NCBI RefSeq assembly: GCF_022539315.1
Contig: NC_066316.1
Span: forward strand, 11,022,108 to 11,086,107
From: Serinus canaria
Taxonomy: Eukaryota > Chordata > Aves > Passeriformes > Fringillidae
Reading direction: 5' to 3'
DNA length: 64,000 nt
In this document: positions 1 to 10,100 of the stretch, in pieces
Layout of the letters: each line of letters opens with the position of its first letter
Numbering within the stretch: the first letter of the stretch is position 1
Notes under the pieces: model-generated
Seen by the model: only the letters and a program-made list of their open reading frames with translations
Databases searched by the model: none
Told to the model about the DNA's origin: nothing
Position numbers and translations under genes: made by a program

Positions 1-1425
1 AGTTCAGCTCCCCGACACTGTCACTCAAGCTCACAAGGTGCTCTCAGAAATATTCCTTCCAGGGCTCCCTACCATATAAACTTGGCTGCAGGGATTGCTT
101 CACTCCCCCTTGATCTGCTGCTGCTGCCCCCCTCCTTTCTCTATCTAGGAATTCTTATCAGGCTTGGGGAATAAAGAACCCTGATATATGAGCTTGTGGA
201 GGGTGCACAGTATTGGTCAGCCTTCTCACACAGGACAGATAAAATACGGTGCTGTAATGCTGTTGAGAAAATTGGATGGGCTTTTTACAGAAATGTGTCT
301 CAAAAGTAATTTCAGTCATCTTCCTTATGATGTTTTATACCATGTAAGCCAGCTGAAGAGAATTCTGTGCAGGATGGAGTGGGACATTAGAGACCAGCCC
401 TTGCCAGCATTACTCTAAATGGGTTGTGTGCTCCAGGCCGAGAACAAGTCTCTTATCAGTAGAACCAATGAATGAATCTGCACATTTAAAAATATTGAGG
501 TATAATATAATTAGGAATTATATTATTAATTTCCTGAGTGCAAGTACACAAGTCTGTGAAACAGTGGCCTGCAGCTGGTGATTTGGAAACTCTTGGAATG
601 AAGGGTTTTACGTTTTGCTGATTTCTATGTCCTTCAAAATAGGCATTTTTCTCAAGGGTAATCTGAGACATAATTATGTATTTGTATCTATAACCTAATA
701 TCTTTTGGCTGCTGCCTGTTTTCTTATAGCTGATAAGGCAATCTAAAGGCATTAAGATTTTCAGGATAAACACAACTGATGTGATCAAACAAACAGCAGC
801 TTTTCCCACGCTTTCATGCCTGTTTTCCTTAGTGCACAAAGTACCTAAAACCCCACGACCTGATGTTCAGGCTGTGTTGGACAAAATGCAAGGGAAATGA
901 GGAAGTCTGCACTTACTATCCCACCTTTTCCATAGCCCCCAGGTATCACTCCTTGCAATTTTTGGTGTATTTATAAATGGTATTTTGCATTCATTTATTT
1001 ATTGTGCATGTTGTTCTAAGGCTTAATTTGCTTCAGTGCTTCAGACTTGGTTGGGGGTTTTTAATTCTTTCTGCAAGAATAAATATGTATTTAAGTTCTC
1101 CAGCAACAGAAAATGGCGTATTAAATAATTTTAAAGATGATGATAGATCTTAAAGATTTTTGAGAGATTCATACCCTCGTGATGAGCATACTATTTTTGA
1201 TTTAGTCAAATTACTACACTTTACATATTTATTTTTTGTATAAACTAACTTGACTGACTGAAGATGCAGATAGTACACTCAATTCCTCTCCAAGTAGATT
1301 ATCCAGTAGAGTTAACGTTAAATAATTTCAAACAATATGGCAATTTATTGCCAGGAAGAAATTTCTCTGGGAGTCAGAGAAAGCAGAGGTAGAAAAAAGC
1401 CAGGAATGAATAAGTAATTCATCTA
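1..1425. other. Intronic sequence without recognised features
   Basis: AT-rich, non-repetitive sequence with no recognisable repeat family. The open frames at 188-418 (+) and 486-839 (-) have no domain features and read as chance ORFs. Confidence 0.6.
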
Positions 1426-1922
1426 ATTATAGAATGATTTGGGTTGGAAGAGACCTTAAAGATCACCCAGGTCCACCCCTCCTGCCATGGGAAGGGACAG
1501 CTTCCATTCATCTGGGTTGCTCAGCCTAGTACTGAACACCTTTGGGAATGGAGCATCCTTGTCTCTGGACAAACAGAACCAGAGCCTTACCACTCTAGTA
1601 GTGAAGAATTTCTTCCTGAAAAATCATTTAAACCTATTCCCTTTCAATTTACACCCATTCTCCCTTGCCCTGTCAATACATGCTGTTGTGAAAAATCCTT
1701 CTCCAGTTTTTTTGTAGGGCCCCTTTAGGTACTGGAAGGCTGCAATGAGGTCTCCCTGAATTCTCTTCTCCAGGCTGAAAAACCCCAACCCTCCCAGCCT
1801 TTCCTCATGGGAGAGGTCCTCCAGCCCTCTGATCATTTTTGTGGCCTGCTTTGGACTCACTCCACTAGATTTGTGTCCTCCTTGTGTTGGGGGGCCCAGA
1901 GCTGGATGCAGCATTCCAGGCA
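1426..1922 (-). mobile_element. CR1 LINE, 5'-truncated 3' end
   Basis: Read on the + strand this is the reverse complement of a typical avian CR1 3' end. It begins TTATAGAATGATTTGGGTTGG at about 1428 and continues through GGTACTGGAAGGCTGCAATG (1729-1748) and GGAGAGGTCCTCCAGCCCTC (1810-1829). It breaks off at GCATTCCAGGC just before an AT microsatellite. The minus-strand frame at 1624-1923 still shows the degraded CR1 tail peptide with motifs such as ATKMIRGLE and GDLIAAFQYLKGPYKK. It is roughly 500 bp of an element of several kb, with no reverse transcriptase, so inactive. Confidence 0.9.
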
Positions 1923-1925
1923 ATC

Positions 1926-1945
1926 ATATATATAGATATATATAT

Positions 1946-2002
<57 letters not shown>

Positions 2003-2037
2003 CACATATATATATATATACACATATATATATACAT

Positions 2038-2073
<36 letters not shown>

Positions 2074-2110
2074 TTATATACATATATATATATGCACACA
2101 CATATATATT
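1926..2110. repeat. AT / AC compound microsatellite
   Basis: About 185 bp of alternating TA tracts interrupted by CACA, GATA and TATTTA, with an (AC) block of about 11 units at 2037-2058. It sits exactly at the truncated end of the CR1 copy. Frames of 76-170 codons run through it (rich in Y/I or H/T/Y/I) and are artefacts of the repeat. Confidence 0.95.
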
Positions 2111-2464
2111 TAACATTTTGTATTCCCTGTGGAGTCATTTTGGTAGAAAGTCTTGGTGAAGATATGATTCTTGGAAGAGTCCTGACCTGAAACAGAATGA
2201 AATCCATGAGCTTTCCTCCCTGCTGTGGGGAGGTCTTTCTGTCTGCATGTAGAGGTTCAAGAGACCAGGAAAATCCCCGAAGTTGTGAAAACAGATGGGG
2301 GCTTCTGCATCCTCTGTAGTCTCCTGTTTCCAACTCAAAAGGCAAGTTTTCTCTGCCACATGACAACATTTCAGTGTTGTTTTACAGCATTAGGGAGATT
2401 GGTTGTGGTGAAGAATTTTGGACTGCAGAATCAGGAGTTCTGTCCCTCCTTTAAAGCAGCAGTG
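2111..2464. other. Intronic sequence without recognised features
   Basis: Unique-looking sequence with moderate GC; no recognised repeat or gene. ORFs here are short and have no domain features. Confidence 0.5.
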
Positions 2465-2540
2465 GTGCTGTGAGTTCATCCAGCCCAAACCTCTGCTTGA
2501 AGCAAGTTTAACTAAATCAGGCCAACTTGTAACATAGATC
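2465..2540 (-). mobile_element. Possible short CR1 fragment
   Basis: The phrase GAGTTCATCCAGCCCAAACC followed by CTCTGCTTGAAGCAAG recalls the 3'-end region of some CR1 subfamilies, where the consensus reads roughly 'tcatccagcccaaccctctgctcaaagcaggg'. The match is short and diverged, so this is a weak call. Confidence 0.35.
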
Positions 2541-3465
2541 AGTGTGATAAGCAGAGAATTTGAGAGTTAACCCCAGCCTGTTGCATAAATTTGTTCTTTA
2601 AAAATGTTTTTTCTTTAGTTATTTAGTCTAAATGGTGTTTATATTATTTCCCTTTGCGTTGTGTTTTCAAAGATTATGTTAGCAAATTTAAGGTTAAATT
2701 GTCTGTCATTCACTCTTCAAGAATACTTCTGCAACTCTTTGCAAAAATACTTCTGCAACTCTTTTAGTCTTGTGCTTGTTACTGCATACATAATTTTTCC
2801 AGTCCAGACTAGGGTATTATTGTGAGGTTATCACCTCTAAATGTGATCTGGAAATAGGTTTACCCTCTGAGCAGCCTAGGCTGTTCAATATTATCATAAA
2901 GTTTCTTTTTCTGTCATTAGATAGTTCCAAAAGTTTGACAGCTCTTGGGCTTTTTTCTTCTGTTGTAGAGGTAAATCAGATAAAGGCTATTTTGAGAATA
3001 TCTGCTAAAAGTAACAAATTAATCATTTAGCACTATGCTTAGTTTAAGTTTTTGTGGATTCATTTATTTTTAGAAAAAAAATTGATAAACAATGCTGTGT
3101 TTCATCCAAACTTGCTAAATTTTGCTTAAACAGGCATTCCATTTGCTGAAAGTGGCTCAAGGTGTCAATACTGCAAGGCAACTCTATTTTTCTTTTTACT
3201 AGAGTAAATAATGGGCTTTTCCAAATCACAGTAGAAAAATATCAGAGAAACAATGCCTCTCCCTCTACTTAAAAAATACACGCTCATAATCTGTATATAA
3301 ATTGACATTATTGGCAATTGCAAAGTTTACCTGTGGGGGATGTTAATGATTCATTAGCTTTCAAATTTGCTGGGAAGGCAGAGAACAATGTGCCTGGGGC
3401 TCTTCACACAAGAGGCAGAAATCACAGGTGGTCCTTGACTTCTTCAGTGTCCTTGCTGTTGGTAG
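2541..3465. other. Intronic sequence; one short tandem duplication
   Basis: AT-rich intron. Its only structure is the 24-bp tandem duplication at 2722-2764, listed separately. No gene or transposon recognised. Confidence 0.5.
2722..2764. repeat. 24-bp tandem duplication (about 1.8 copies)
   Basis: AATACTTCTGCAACTCTTT occurs at 2722-2740 and identically at 2746-2764, giving a period of 24 bases. The two copies are perfect over 19 bp, so the duplication is probably recent. Confidence 0.9.
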
Positions 3466-3799
3466 TGATGCCTTAAGGAGGCAGCTTTTATATTTTCAAA
3501 TCCTATACTGCAATAGTGCATAGCTCTAAACTTCAAATCAAGTGCTAACTACTGTCTTCACATTTTGGTCAGACAAAAATTCCCCCTGGGCTGGACCTGA
3601 GATCCAAGGACACACCACAGCCTCAGGCCCTGAAAAGTATAAACAAAAGTGAACTGGGGGAATATGACTTCATTACCTGAAGCTGTAATTGGAGAATTAA
3701 CCCCTGATATCAAACATATCTGTCTGAAAAACTTATGACAACTGTCCATCCCGGGTGTGGCCTCTGCAAAGCTTTTACACTGGCCAAGGTGTAACTCTT

Positions 3800-4448
3800 T
3801 GTCCTGGTTTACAGCAAATTTGGGAGAAAACCTCCAAAAGGGGGCCCTCCAGAAAGCAAACCCACATGGCCCCTCCTCCCAACTGGTTCAGGAAGGATTC
3901 CTCAGAGTGAAGTGGAAAGAACCTGTTTATTTAAGAGGCACTGCACCCCCCAGCACACAAAATGAACAATACCAGATGACACCACTCTTTCACCCCTCTG
4001 AAAAAGATGACAAATTCAGAAAGTCTCTCCTGGGGTGGTTGCTCTGTTATCGGTCCCTCCGGCACTGGGGCAGCTGCTGCAGCCACAGGGTGCAAACTCT
4101 CGGTGTTTCCCAGGTCCCAGTCTGGAGCAGGTTTGAGTAGGTCCAAACAGGAAAGGAGAAACAGTCCATGAGGAAATTTGGACTGTTTCTCTAAACTAAC
4201 TAATGAACAGAAGCAAAAAGCAAGAGCAAAGCAGTAGCAAGAGTAAAGTAAAAAGCCGGGCAAAAAGCAAAAGCAGCACCAGGTACTGCCCCGTCTCTGC
4301 GTCCCACCAGCTGTGGGGGAGTGGCTGATGAGAGACCAAAACAAAACTTTCATTCTTCAGAGACAGTCTTGAAGGCACAGAACATAATATCCAGCACAAA
4401 TAGCACACACAAATGGGGATACAAGCATCCTAATGCCACCCTAGGACA
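3800..4448 (-). mobile_element. Nested solo LTR of a second endogenous retrovirus family
   Basis: A 649-bp LTR with TGTCCTGG at its left end and CCTAGGACA at its right end. It is flanked by the perfect 5-bp direct repeat CTCTT (3795-3799 and 4449-4453). It sits inside the older LTR at 3466-4530. Read on the minus strand it starts TGTCCTAGGGTG. It carries a poly(A) signal AATAAA at 3926-3931 (minus strand), about 130 bases before its 3' end, which sets the orientation. It is richer in GC and CpG than the surrounding intron, for example around 4047-4060 and 4289-4300. The long minus-strand frame at 3931-4353 is LTR sequence, not a gene. A 5-bp duplication is what class III (ERVL-like) elements usually leave; I cannot name the subfamily with certainty. 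Confidence 0.87.
4203..4278 (-). repeat. A/G-rich AAGCAAAAGC-type simple repeat inside the nested LTR
   Basis: Degenerate units built on AGCAAAAGC / AGCAAGAGC repeat about seven to eight times, seen as T/C-rich GCTTTTTGC on the element's own strand. It lies inside the LTR, probably as an expanded part of it. Confidence 0.65.
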
Positions 4449-4530
4449 CTCTTGAAGGAATTTAACAAATACCCACTTTATTCTCTAACCCTGTCTAGCC
4501 TCTGAGCTAGGTAGGCACTCTGAGGCATCA

Positions 4531-6536
4531 GTAGGGTGTGATCCAGATGCAGTGCACTGGTTTTACTCAAATATGGTGGTGAATATAATCAGAAGACAGC
4601 TCATATCAGCTCTCAAGGCAGTGTTCATCACTTACTACTACAGCACTTAGACAGCCAGGGTAGCATCTTCTGTTTTTTCTAGAATTAATCTATATTCTTT
4701 CAAGAGTGATCCTTGAAGACAGGCACTGGAATGCTTCCTTAATTAGCATCTGACTGAAACATTGACAAAAGTCTGGTTTTTTGCATTCTTCTTAAAGAGC
4801 TGCTTGATGATGTGTTTATATAGTCTCTAATTGTAGAATTTGCTCTTGTAAAACAGCTGCAAAATTTCCCTTGGAAGATCAGATTTGATTAACAGTGACT
4901 CAAGGTCTGGCATCAGAAAGCTAAGGAGGATTTACCTTTTCATTAAGACAGTTGGAAGAATGTTACAGAGCAGGTTCCCACAGTGCCTGTCCATCCCATC
5001 TGGCTATAGCCCTGGTCCTCTTCATCCTTCACTTGGAGAAATGCTTGAAGTCACCTGGTCTCTACATGTTTCACTCAAAATGATTGTAGTAAGTCTTGCT
5101 GGATAAACCTGTGTTCTTGTAAATCTGCCTGATGCTGCTCTCAGCTGAATTAAAATCAGAAGGTACCACTAGGAACAGGGGCAGGCGTGGGGAGAGGGGC
5201 CTTAGCCTGGGAGGGGATCCCTGTTAAAACTCTGGCTGCATTTTGTGCCTGATATTAATTATTGACACTGTGGGACACTAGTGCAGAACAGGTGTGGAAA
5301 ACTAAATAGTGACTAAACCTATGCCATTAAAAAGGAAGGACTTGGAAATTTCCCTTGGACTAGGAAAAAAAGTGTGTACCTCTGCATATTTGCAGTGCTG
5401 CACTATGACCTCCAGCACCACCTGGGTCTATTTCTTTCTGCTGGGTGGAAGCTAGGGAGAAAGTGGGTATTATTTCAGCTGCAGTTATCTGGTTACTAAG
5501 AAATCATTATGAACTTATATCAGTGTGGTTTTGTTTTTTGCTTTTTTTATATTGCAGCAAGACTAATATTTGCCTATTGTTTTTCTGTCTGTGTTCTGAC
5601 ACAGATTTATTGTGCCTTGGGGCAAGTCATCAACCTGCCCTTTGTTTCTGTTCTTACACTTGTACAGTAGAAACAGTACTCTCATTCCCTAAAATCAGTT
5701 TCTTTGGCTAGCCTTTTGAAGTGACATGCAGTAATTGATGCAGGTGTTAATGTGTTGCAGGGTTGCATACAAATGATGCTGCATCAGAGTGTTTCAAATC
5801 TGAGCCACCGACCTGAAATGCCATCTAGGAACTTGCAGGTTGGTTTAGTAATGATCTATTATAGAGACAGGAGAAAAAGGCAAACAGGATTCCTTGCTTT
5901 TGTTCAGCTGTTACTATTTTGCTGTGTTATTTAAGCTTTCTGTACACCATAAAAGTAATGAATGTATTCCCAAATCCGCCAAGTTTTTATAAAACTTCTG
6001 CATTAAGCCCCATTGTGCCTAAGCCTGTTTAGAAACAGCTCAACAGTGCATTGCCCCTTATAGGGAATACTGGAGATCTTGGCAAAAGGCACAGTTGTAA
6101 CTGACAATATTAGGGATGTAAAATCTCCTCAGATTGGGAGAATCTTGAGTGTCAAGCTGGTTACGAGAGTGTAACCTCTTCATGGAGATGGGCAAGAATG
6201 AAAAGGCACTCCATCTAGATCTCAAATCCTTAGCACTTGGTGTTTCTTTGACATATTGGAGACTGGTCCATTAATTTCTGGCGAGGTGTGGTGATGGAAC
6301 TTGACAGAGCACAGTGAAATAGGCTCCTAGCAGTTATCATTTCACTATCTACATATTATAAAAATTCTTTCTTATAACTTATTCCAAATGCCAAGTCAGA
6401 GTAGGGCTGAGGTATTTATAAGTGGGATGAGAAAGATGTGTTAAAAAATGTTGTCATGGGCTAAACAGCCTCATTTACATTTCTGGAGTGTTTTAATAAC
6501 TCAGAATGAAACTTCAATATAATACTAAAATTATTT
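4531..6536. other. Intronic sequence without recognised features
   Basis: No recognisable repeat or gene. The ORFs at 4885-5106, 5445-5711 and 5752-5934 (+) have no domain features. Confidence 0.5.
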
Positions 6537-7100
6537 GTATCACCGGCCAGGGGCCCTGTATGAATCACAAACAGGACAGGACTGCTGTGGAACGTGCCTT
6601 GAGCTGTTTTATTTTCCAGCATCAGCCTCAGTACATGGTTATGACAATGGGAAGATGCCAGCAGCTCACATCCCAAGCAGCAGACCAAGAACTTAATGTT
6701 ACAACTTACTTTAAAAGTTTTTTGACCATTCACACAAAGCAAAAGCACATTGACAGTTGTTCCATCCAACCACTATAAGCACATGTACCTTCAGTTAAAA
6801 CAATGCTTGCTTATTTTGAATACAATGCCTGCTTGTAAGCCTTCAAACAACGCACAGAGCTCCATTATTAAGCTTAGAACTTCCTAACATCTCACTAGAT
6901 AAACTCTTCTGCAGCTTTGGGAGTTATCCTAGACAAGTGTTAATACACAGACCACTGTTCTATTTGTCCTTGCTTTTCTACTTTTTACACAATTTTTCTG
7001 CTGACAAATCTTATGGCTACTGCTTAGCTCCAGTCACAGTTCTGTTGTCTCTTTGCAGCTTTCCCAAAACCCTCTACTTTTGTGGATTCCCACAATTTGC
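6537..7100 (-). mobile_element. Possible LTR or other interspersed repeat, family not identified
   Basis: The stretch containing GGACTGCTGTGGAACGTGCC, GAGCTGTTTTATTTTCCAGC and CCATTCACACAAAGC resembles the R/U5 end of songbird ERV LTRs read in reverse. TTTTATTTT at 6606-6614 would be a minus-strand AATAAA. I could not find convincing terminal TG...CA ends or a target duplication, so the boundaries are nominal. The overlapping frames on both strands at 6461-6778 should not be taken as a gene. Confidence 0.35.
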
Positions 7101-10100
7101 TTTGCTTTTTCAGCAGCAGAGGGCAAAAGAGCTGTATTAAATCTTGTTCTTCATAAGTGCTTTCTTGGGACTGATGGGTTGGAAAAAAGGATGTGGATGG
7201 ACAGAAACACTGAGTGGCAGGTTGAAAAGATATGGTCTTTGTCCCTAAAATCCTAAACAAGAGTGGTAATAGTGGTGGTCCAGCTCTGAGTAAATGAACT
7301 AAAACTGCACAGCAGCAAGACTGAAAATAGCTAGGGAAAACAAATTATAGCTCTAGAACAGAAAGGCTTTTACAAGTTTCCTACTGTTGGAGAAGGGCAT
7401 AAGAGAACATGTCTAGGAACTCCACAGTGGAAAAGAAATGCACAAAATCTCATCTATTCATGAAAATGGAATTTTGGACATCAGTTACATAATATGATCC
7501 TGAAACTCCCTGGCTTTACAGAGGCTGTACTGTGGTGTTTAATTTTTATTTTGTGTGTTTTTCTGGGTGAACAGTGGCAGGCAGTAGCCAGTAGTCAGCA
7601 GCTGGATGTGTGTTGTTACATGTAGACCAAAGCATGTAGAACCTGTAAATCATAGTATGCCATCTGTTAAAAAATATGGGGTTTTTTAGCAGAAAAGTGA
7701 GACTTCTGTACTGTGATTCATATGCTGTAAGCCACCACTGAAAGTGAATTTTTTTTTTAACTTGAAATTTGAGAATTTTGCTTTGTAGGAGTAGTTTATA
7801 ATGTCCACTACAATTGTAATAGTGCCAGGAAGGAGGGGCATTTTTTGATTGACTGTTGGCCATGAGAAATACTGGATGTGAGTAAATGGAGATATAATTG
7901 AATGGAATGAAAAATAATGGAAGCAATAATGATTTTTGGTGATTGTGTTCTATTTTTTTTTTTTAGCCTGTGATAGGTTTAGCAATGATTCATCAAGCTA
8001 AAATGTGAAAACACCACAAGCTGATCTGTTTCTGGGCAGCACAAATCAAAGAGATTCTAAAGCCAAATTTTGGGTGGATTTGCATACTCTCCTAACCCCA
8101 TGAGTCCAGTGAGATCAGAGTTTAAATCAGGTCAGCATTTGGACTAGTTTCTGGATAGTTCAGGAGTTAAAGACCAGTCTTGTCAGCTGTTACATGAAAG
8201 ACGTTCTGCTGAGTTTTATATGCTTGTGAAAAAGCTGAAAGGGCTTCATGATTTCTTAGGAGACTCTTGGAGCTGAGTGTTGTGGGCCTCAAATTTAAAA
8301 GGGTGAACACACCTATTCAAAGTTAGCCAAAAGAAATGGCTGTGTTCTTGACAGCACCATCAGGGAAGGTGATCCATGAGTGGGCTTAGATTGGAGGTCT
8401 CGCCAGAGTGCTGGGAATTGGAGTTCTCAAAGCAACAATCAGCATTAGTGAACAATGGAGCAGAAGACAGGGTTGTCATCCCAGTGTCAGGAGCTGAGTG
8501 GTGAGTTTGAGGTGAGATGTCTCAGATTTTTCTGAGAAATTCCAGTTTTCTCAATAAACACCAGTCTGAAATCTTCATGGAAAACAAAGTCCCATTTTTA
8601 ATATAAAAACAACTTGACATTTTTCAGTATACTCTTTAATGAGCATTGCTCTGAGCTATTTTATAATGAAATTTGCTTAAAAGTAGAACAGGCTGGTGAT
8701 ACTTGGCAGAAAGATGTGGCATATGGTAAAACAGTTGTGATTTATTGGCAAGCACTCTCATTTTGGGAAGAGTGGCTTTCAGCACAGTGATCTGTATCTT
8801 GATATTCAGGTCTTTAAGGGACAAAAAAAGACCTGCTGGGAAGCATACATGGGATACTTTGAAAGGCCTTCCAAGATGGGTTGGATAGGAAACTTTCTAT
8901 TTTGTTCTTTGTTTTACATGTGACATCTGACCTTTGCCAAGATCTTTATCCTATTTTTCACCTTTTTTAGAAACATCAAAATACACTGTAGCTTGAAGGC
9001 AAGGGAGCTTTTTTGACTCATACAAGATGAGATTTCTAGAGCTGGCAGATCGACTTCACTGTAGCTGTCACATGTATTTATGTGTTTATTCCTTGGACTG
9101 TAGGGTATCCTGCAAAAACTACTGATTAAGTTATGGGTCCCCAATTGTGACTATTCTCCAACTCACATTACAGGTCTTGAGTCTATTTTTGTCTAATGTG
9201 AGTTGTGGGAGGAGCCCAAACCAAGCTGAAGTATTTCTAAACTTCTCCAGAAAAAGCACAATTACCTCAGGAATGCTAAATGCTATAAATTTACAAACAT
9301 ATGGCAAATAGGAAATGAAATGTTAAATGTCCTTTTTCAGGTTCTGTTCTTCCAGGCTTGCTGTTCTCTGCATGTGCAGTCATAGGTGACAATTCCTGTC
9401 AGTAGCCAAGGGAGGGTTGTGGTGATGCCACCAATTCTTGGTTCCTCAAAGAAATAATCAGATCTAACTCCTTATGGTGGTAGGGGTTTTTAAATGTTGG
9501 CATGCTTTAGGGGTTTCTTGTTTGGTTGGTTTTTGGTCAGGATTTAGTGTTTTAATAGGACACAGGTTCTTGAAAAGGGGTTATATAAAGCTATTGGATT
9601 TTATTTTTTCTTAAAGGGTATGGCAAAGCTGAAATCCCCCAGTACACTCAGAGGAGAGGTCTGTCACTGGAAGTGCATATTCCAGGTCACCCAGAGAAGG
9701 AGTGGAGAAGATTTACAGGCAAAGCTGCAATTACTTTCACAGTTTGGTCAGATGTTAACCCACATTGCAGGTCTCTGGCTACGACCCAGACTCATGGGCT
9801 CATGAGTTATTAGCTTGGATTTTTGTTTTTTTGGTTTTTTTTAATGAAAGATCTTTCCTCTCATGATTGCAGAGCATGAAAAAATGCTCAGAAGAGTAAC
9901 TTAGAGGGCAGAGTTTCTGTGAGCCAAATGCTCTTTGAATGAGGGGCATGGCTACAAGCTGGGTCAATTATCCTGGTCTGCAGGCAAGTGTGTGGAGGGG
10001 TGGGGTCTGGCAAGAGTCAAGGAGAGAGGTCGAGTCAAGTCTAAATTATCCTCATTTGAACTGGCTGCTTTGTAACTAATTAATGACTCTGGACTAGGAC

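Larger units (their letters stand above)
3466..4530 (+). mobile_element. Solo LTR of an endogenous retrovirus (ERV1-like), interrupted by a second LTR
   Basis: The LTR runs 3466-3799 plus 4454-4530, about 411 bp once the insertion is removed. It starts TGATGCCT and ends AGGCATCA, a perfect 8-bp inverted terminus with TG...CA ends. It is flanked by the identical 4-bp direct repeat GTAG (3462-3465 and 4531-4534). A 4-bp duplication is typical of class I (gammaretrovirus-like) ERVs. A homologous copy at 27622-28047 confirms that it is a dispersed family and shows where the interrupting LTR entered. No internal proviral sequence remains, so it is a solo LTR from recombination. Orientation is inferred from the degraded poly(A)-signal-like AACAAATAC near the right end, aligned with ATTAAATAT in the other copy. 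Confidence 0.85.

Noticed and set aside
1624..1923. 99-codon minus-strand ORF with [13 protein letters not shown] motif
   Set aside because: Also CR1 tail sequence; no reverse transcriptase domain and no promoter.
1841..2369. Several long overlapping ORFs on both strands (up to 170 codons)
   Set aside because: They are translations of the AT/AC microsatellite and the CR1 end, with Y/I/H/T-repeating residues.
3757..4408. 127- and 140-codon ORFs on opposite strands
   Set aside because: They lie inside the nested LTR, which has clear terminal repeats and target duplications; LTRs of this kind are non-coding.
6461..6778. Pair of about 90-100 codon frames on both strands
   Set aside because: No recognisable domain, complementary frames over the same bases, and the region looks like a repeat.
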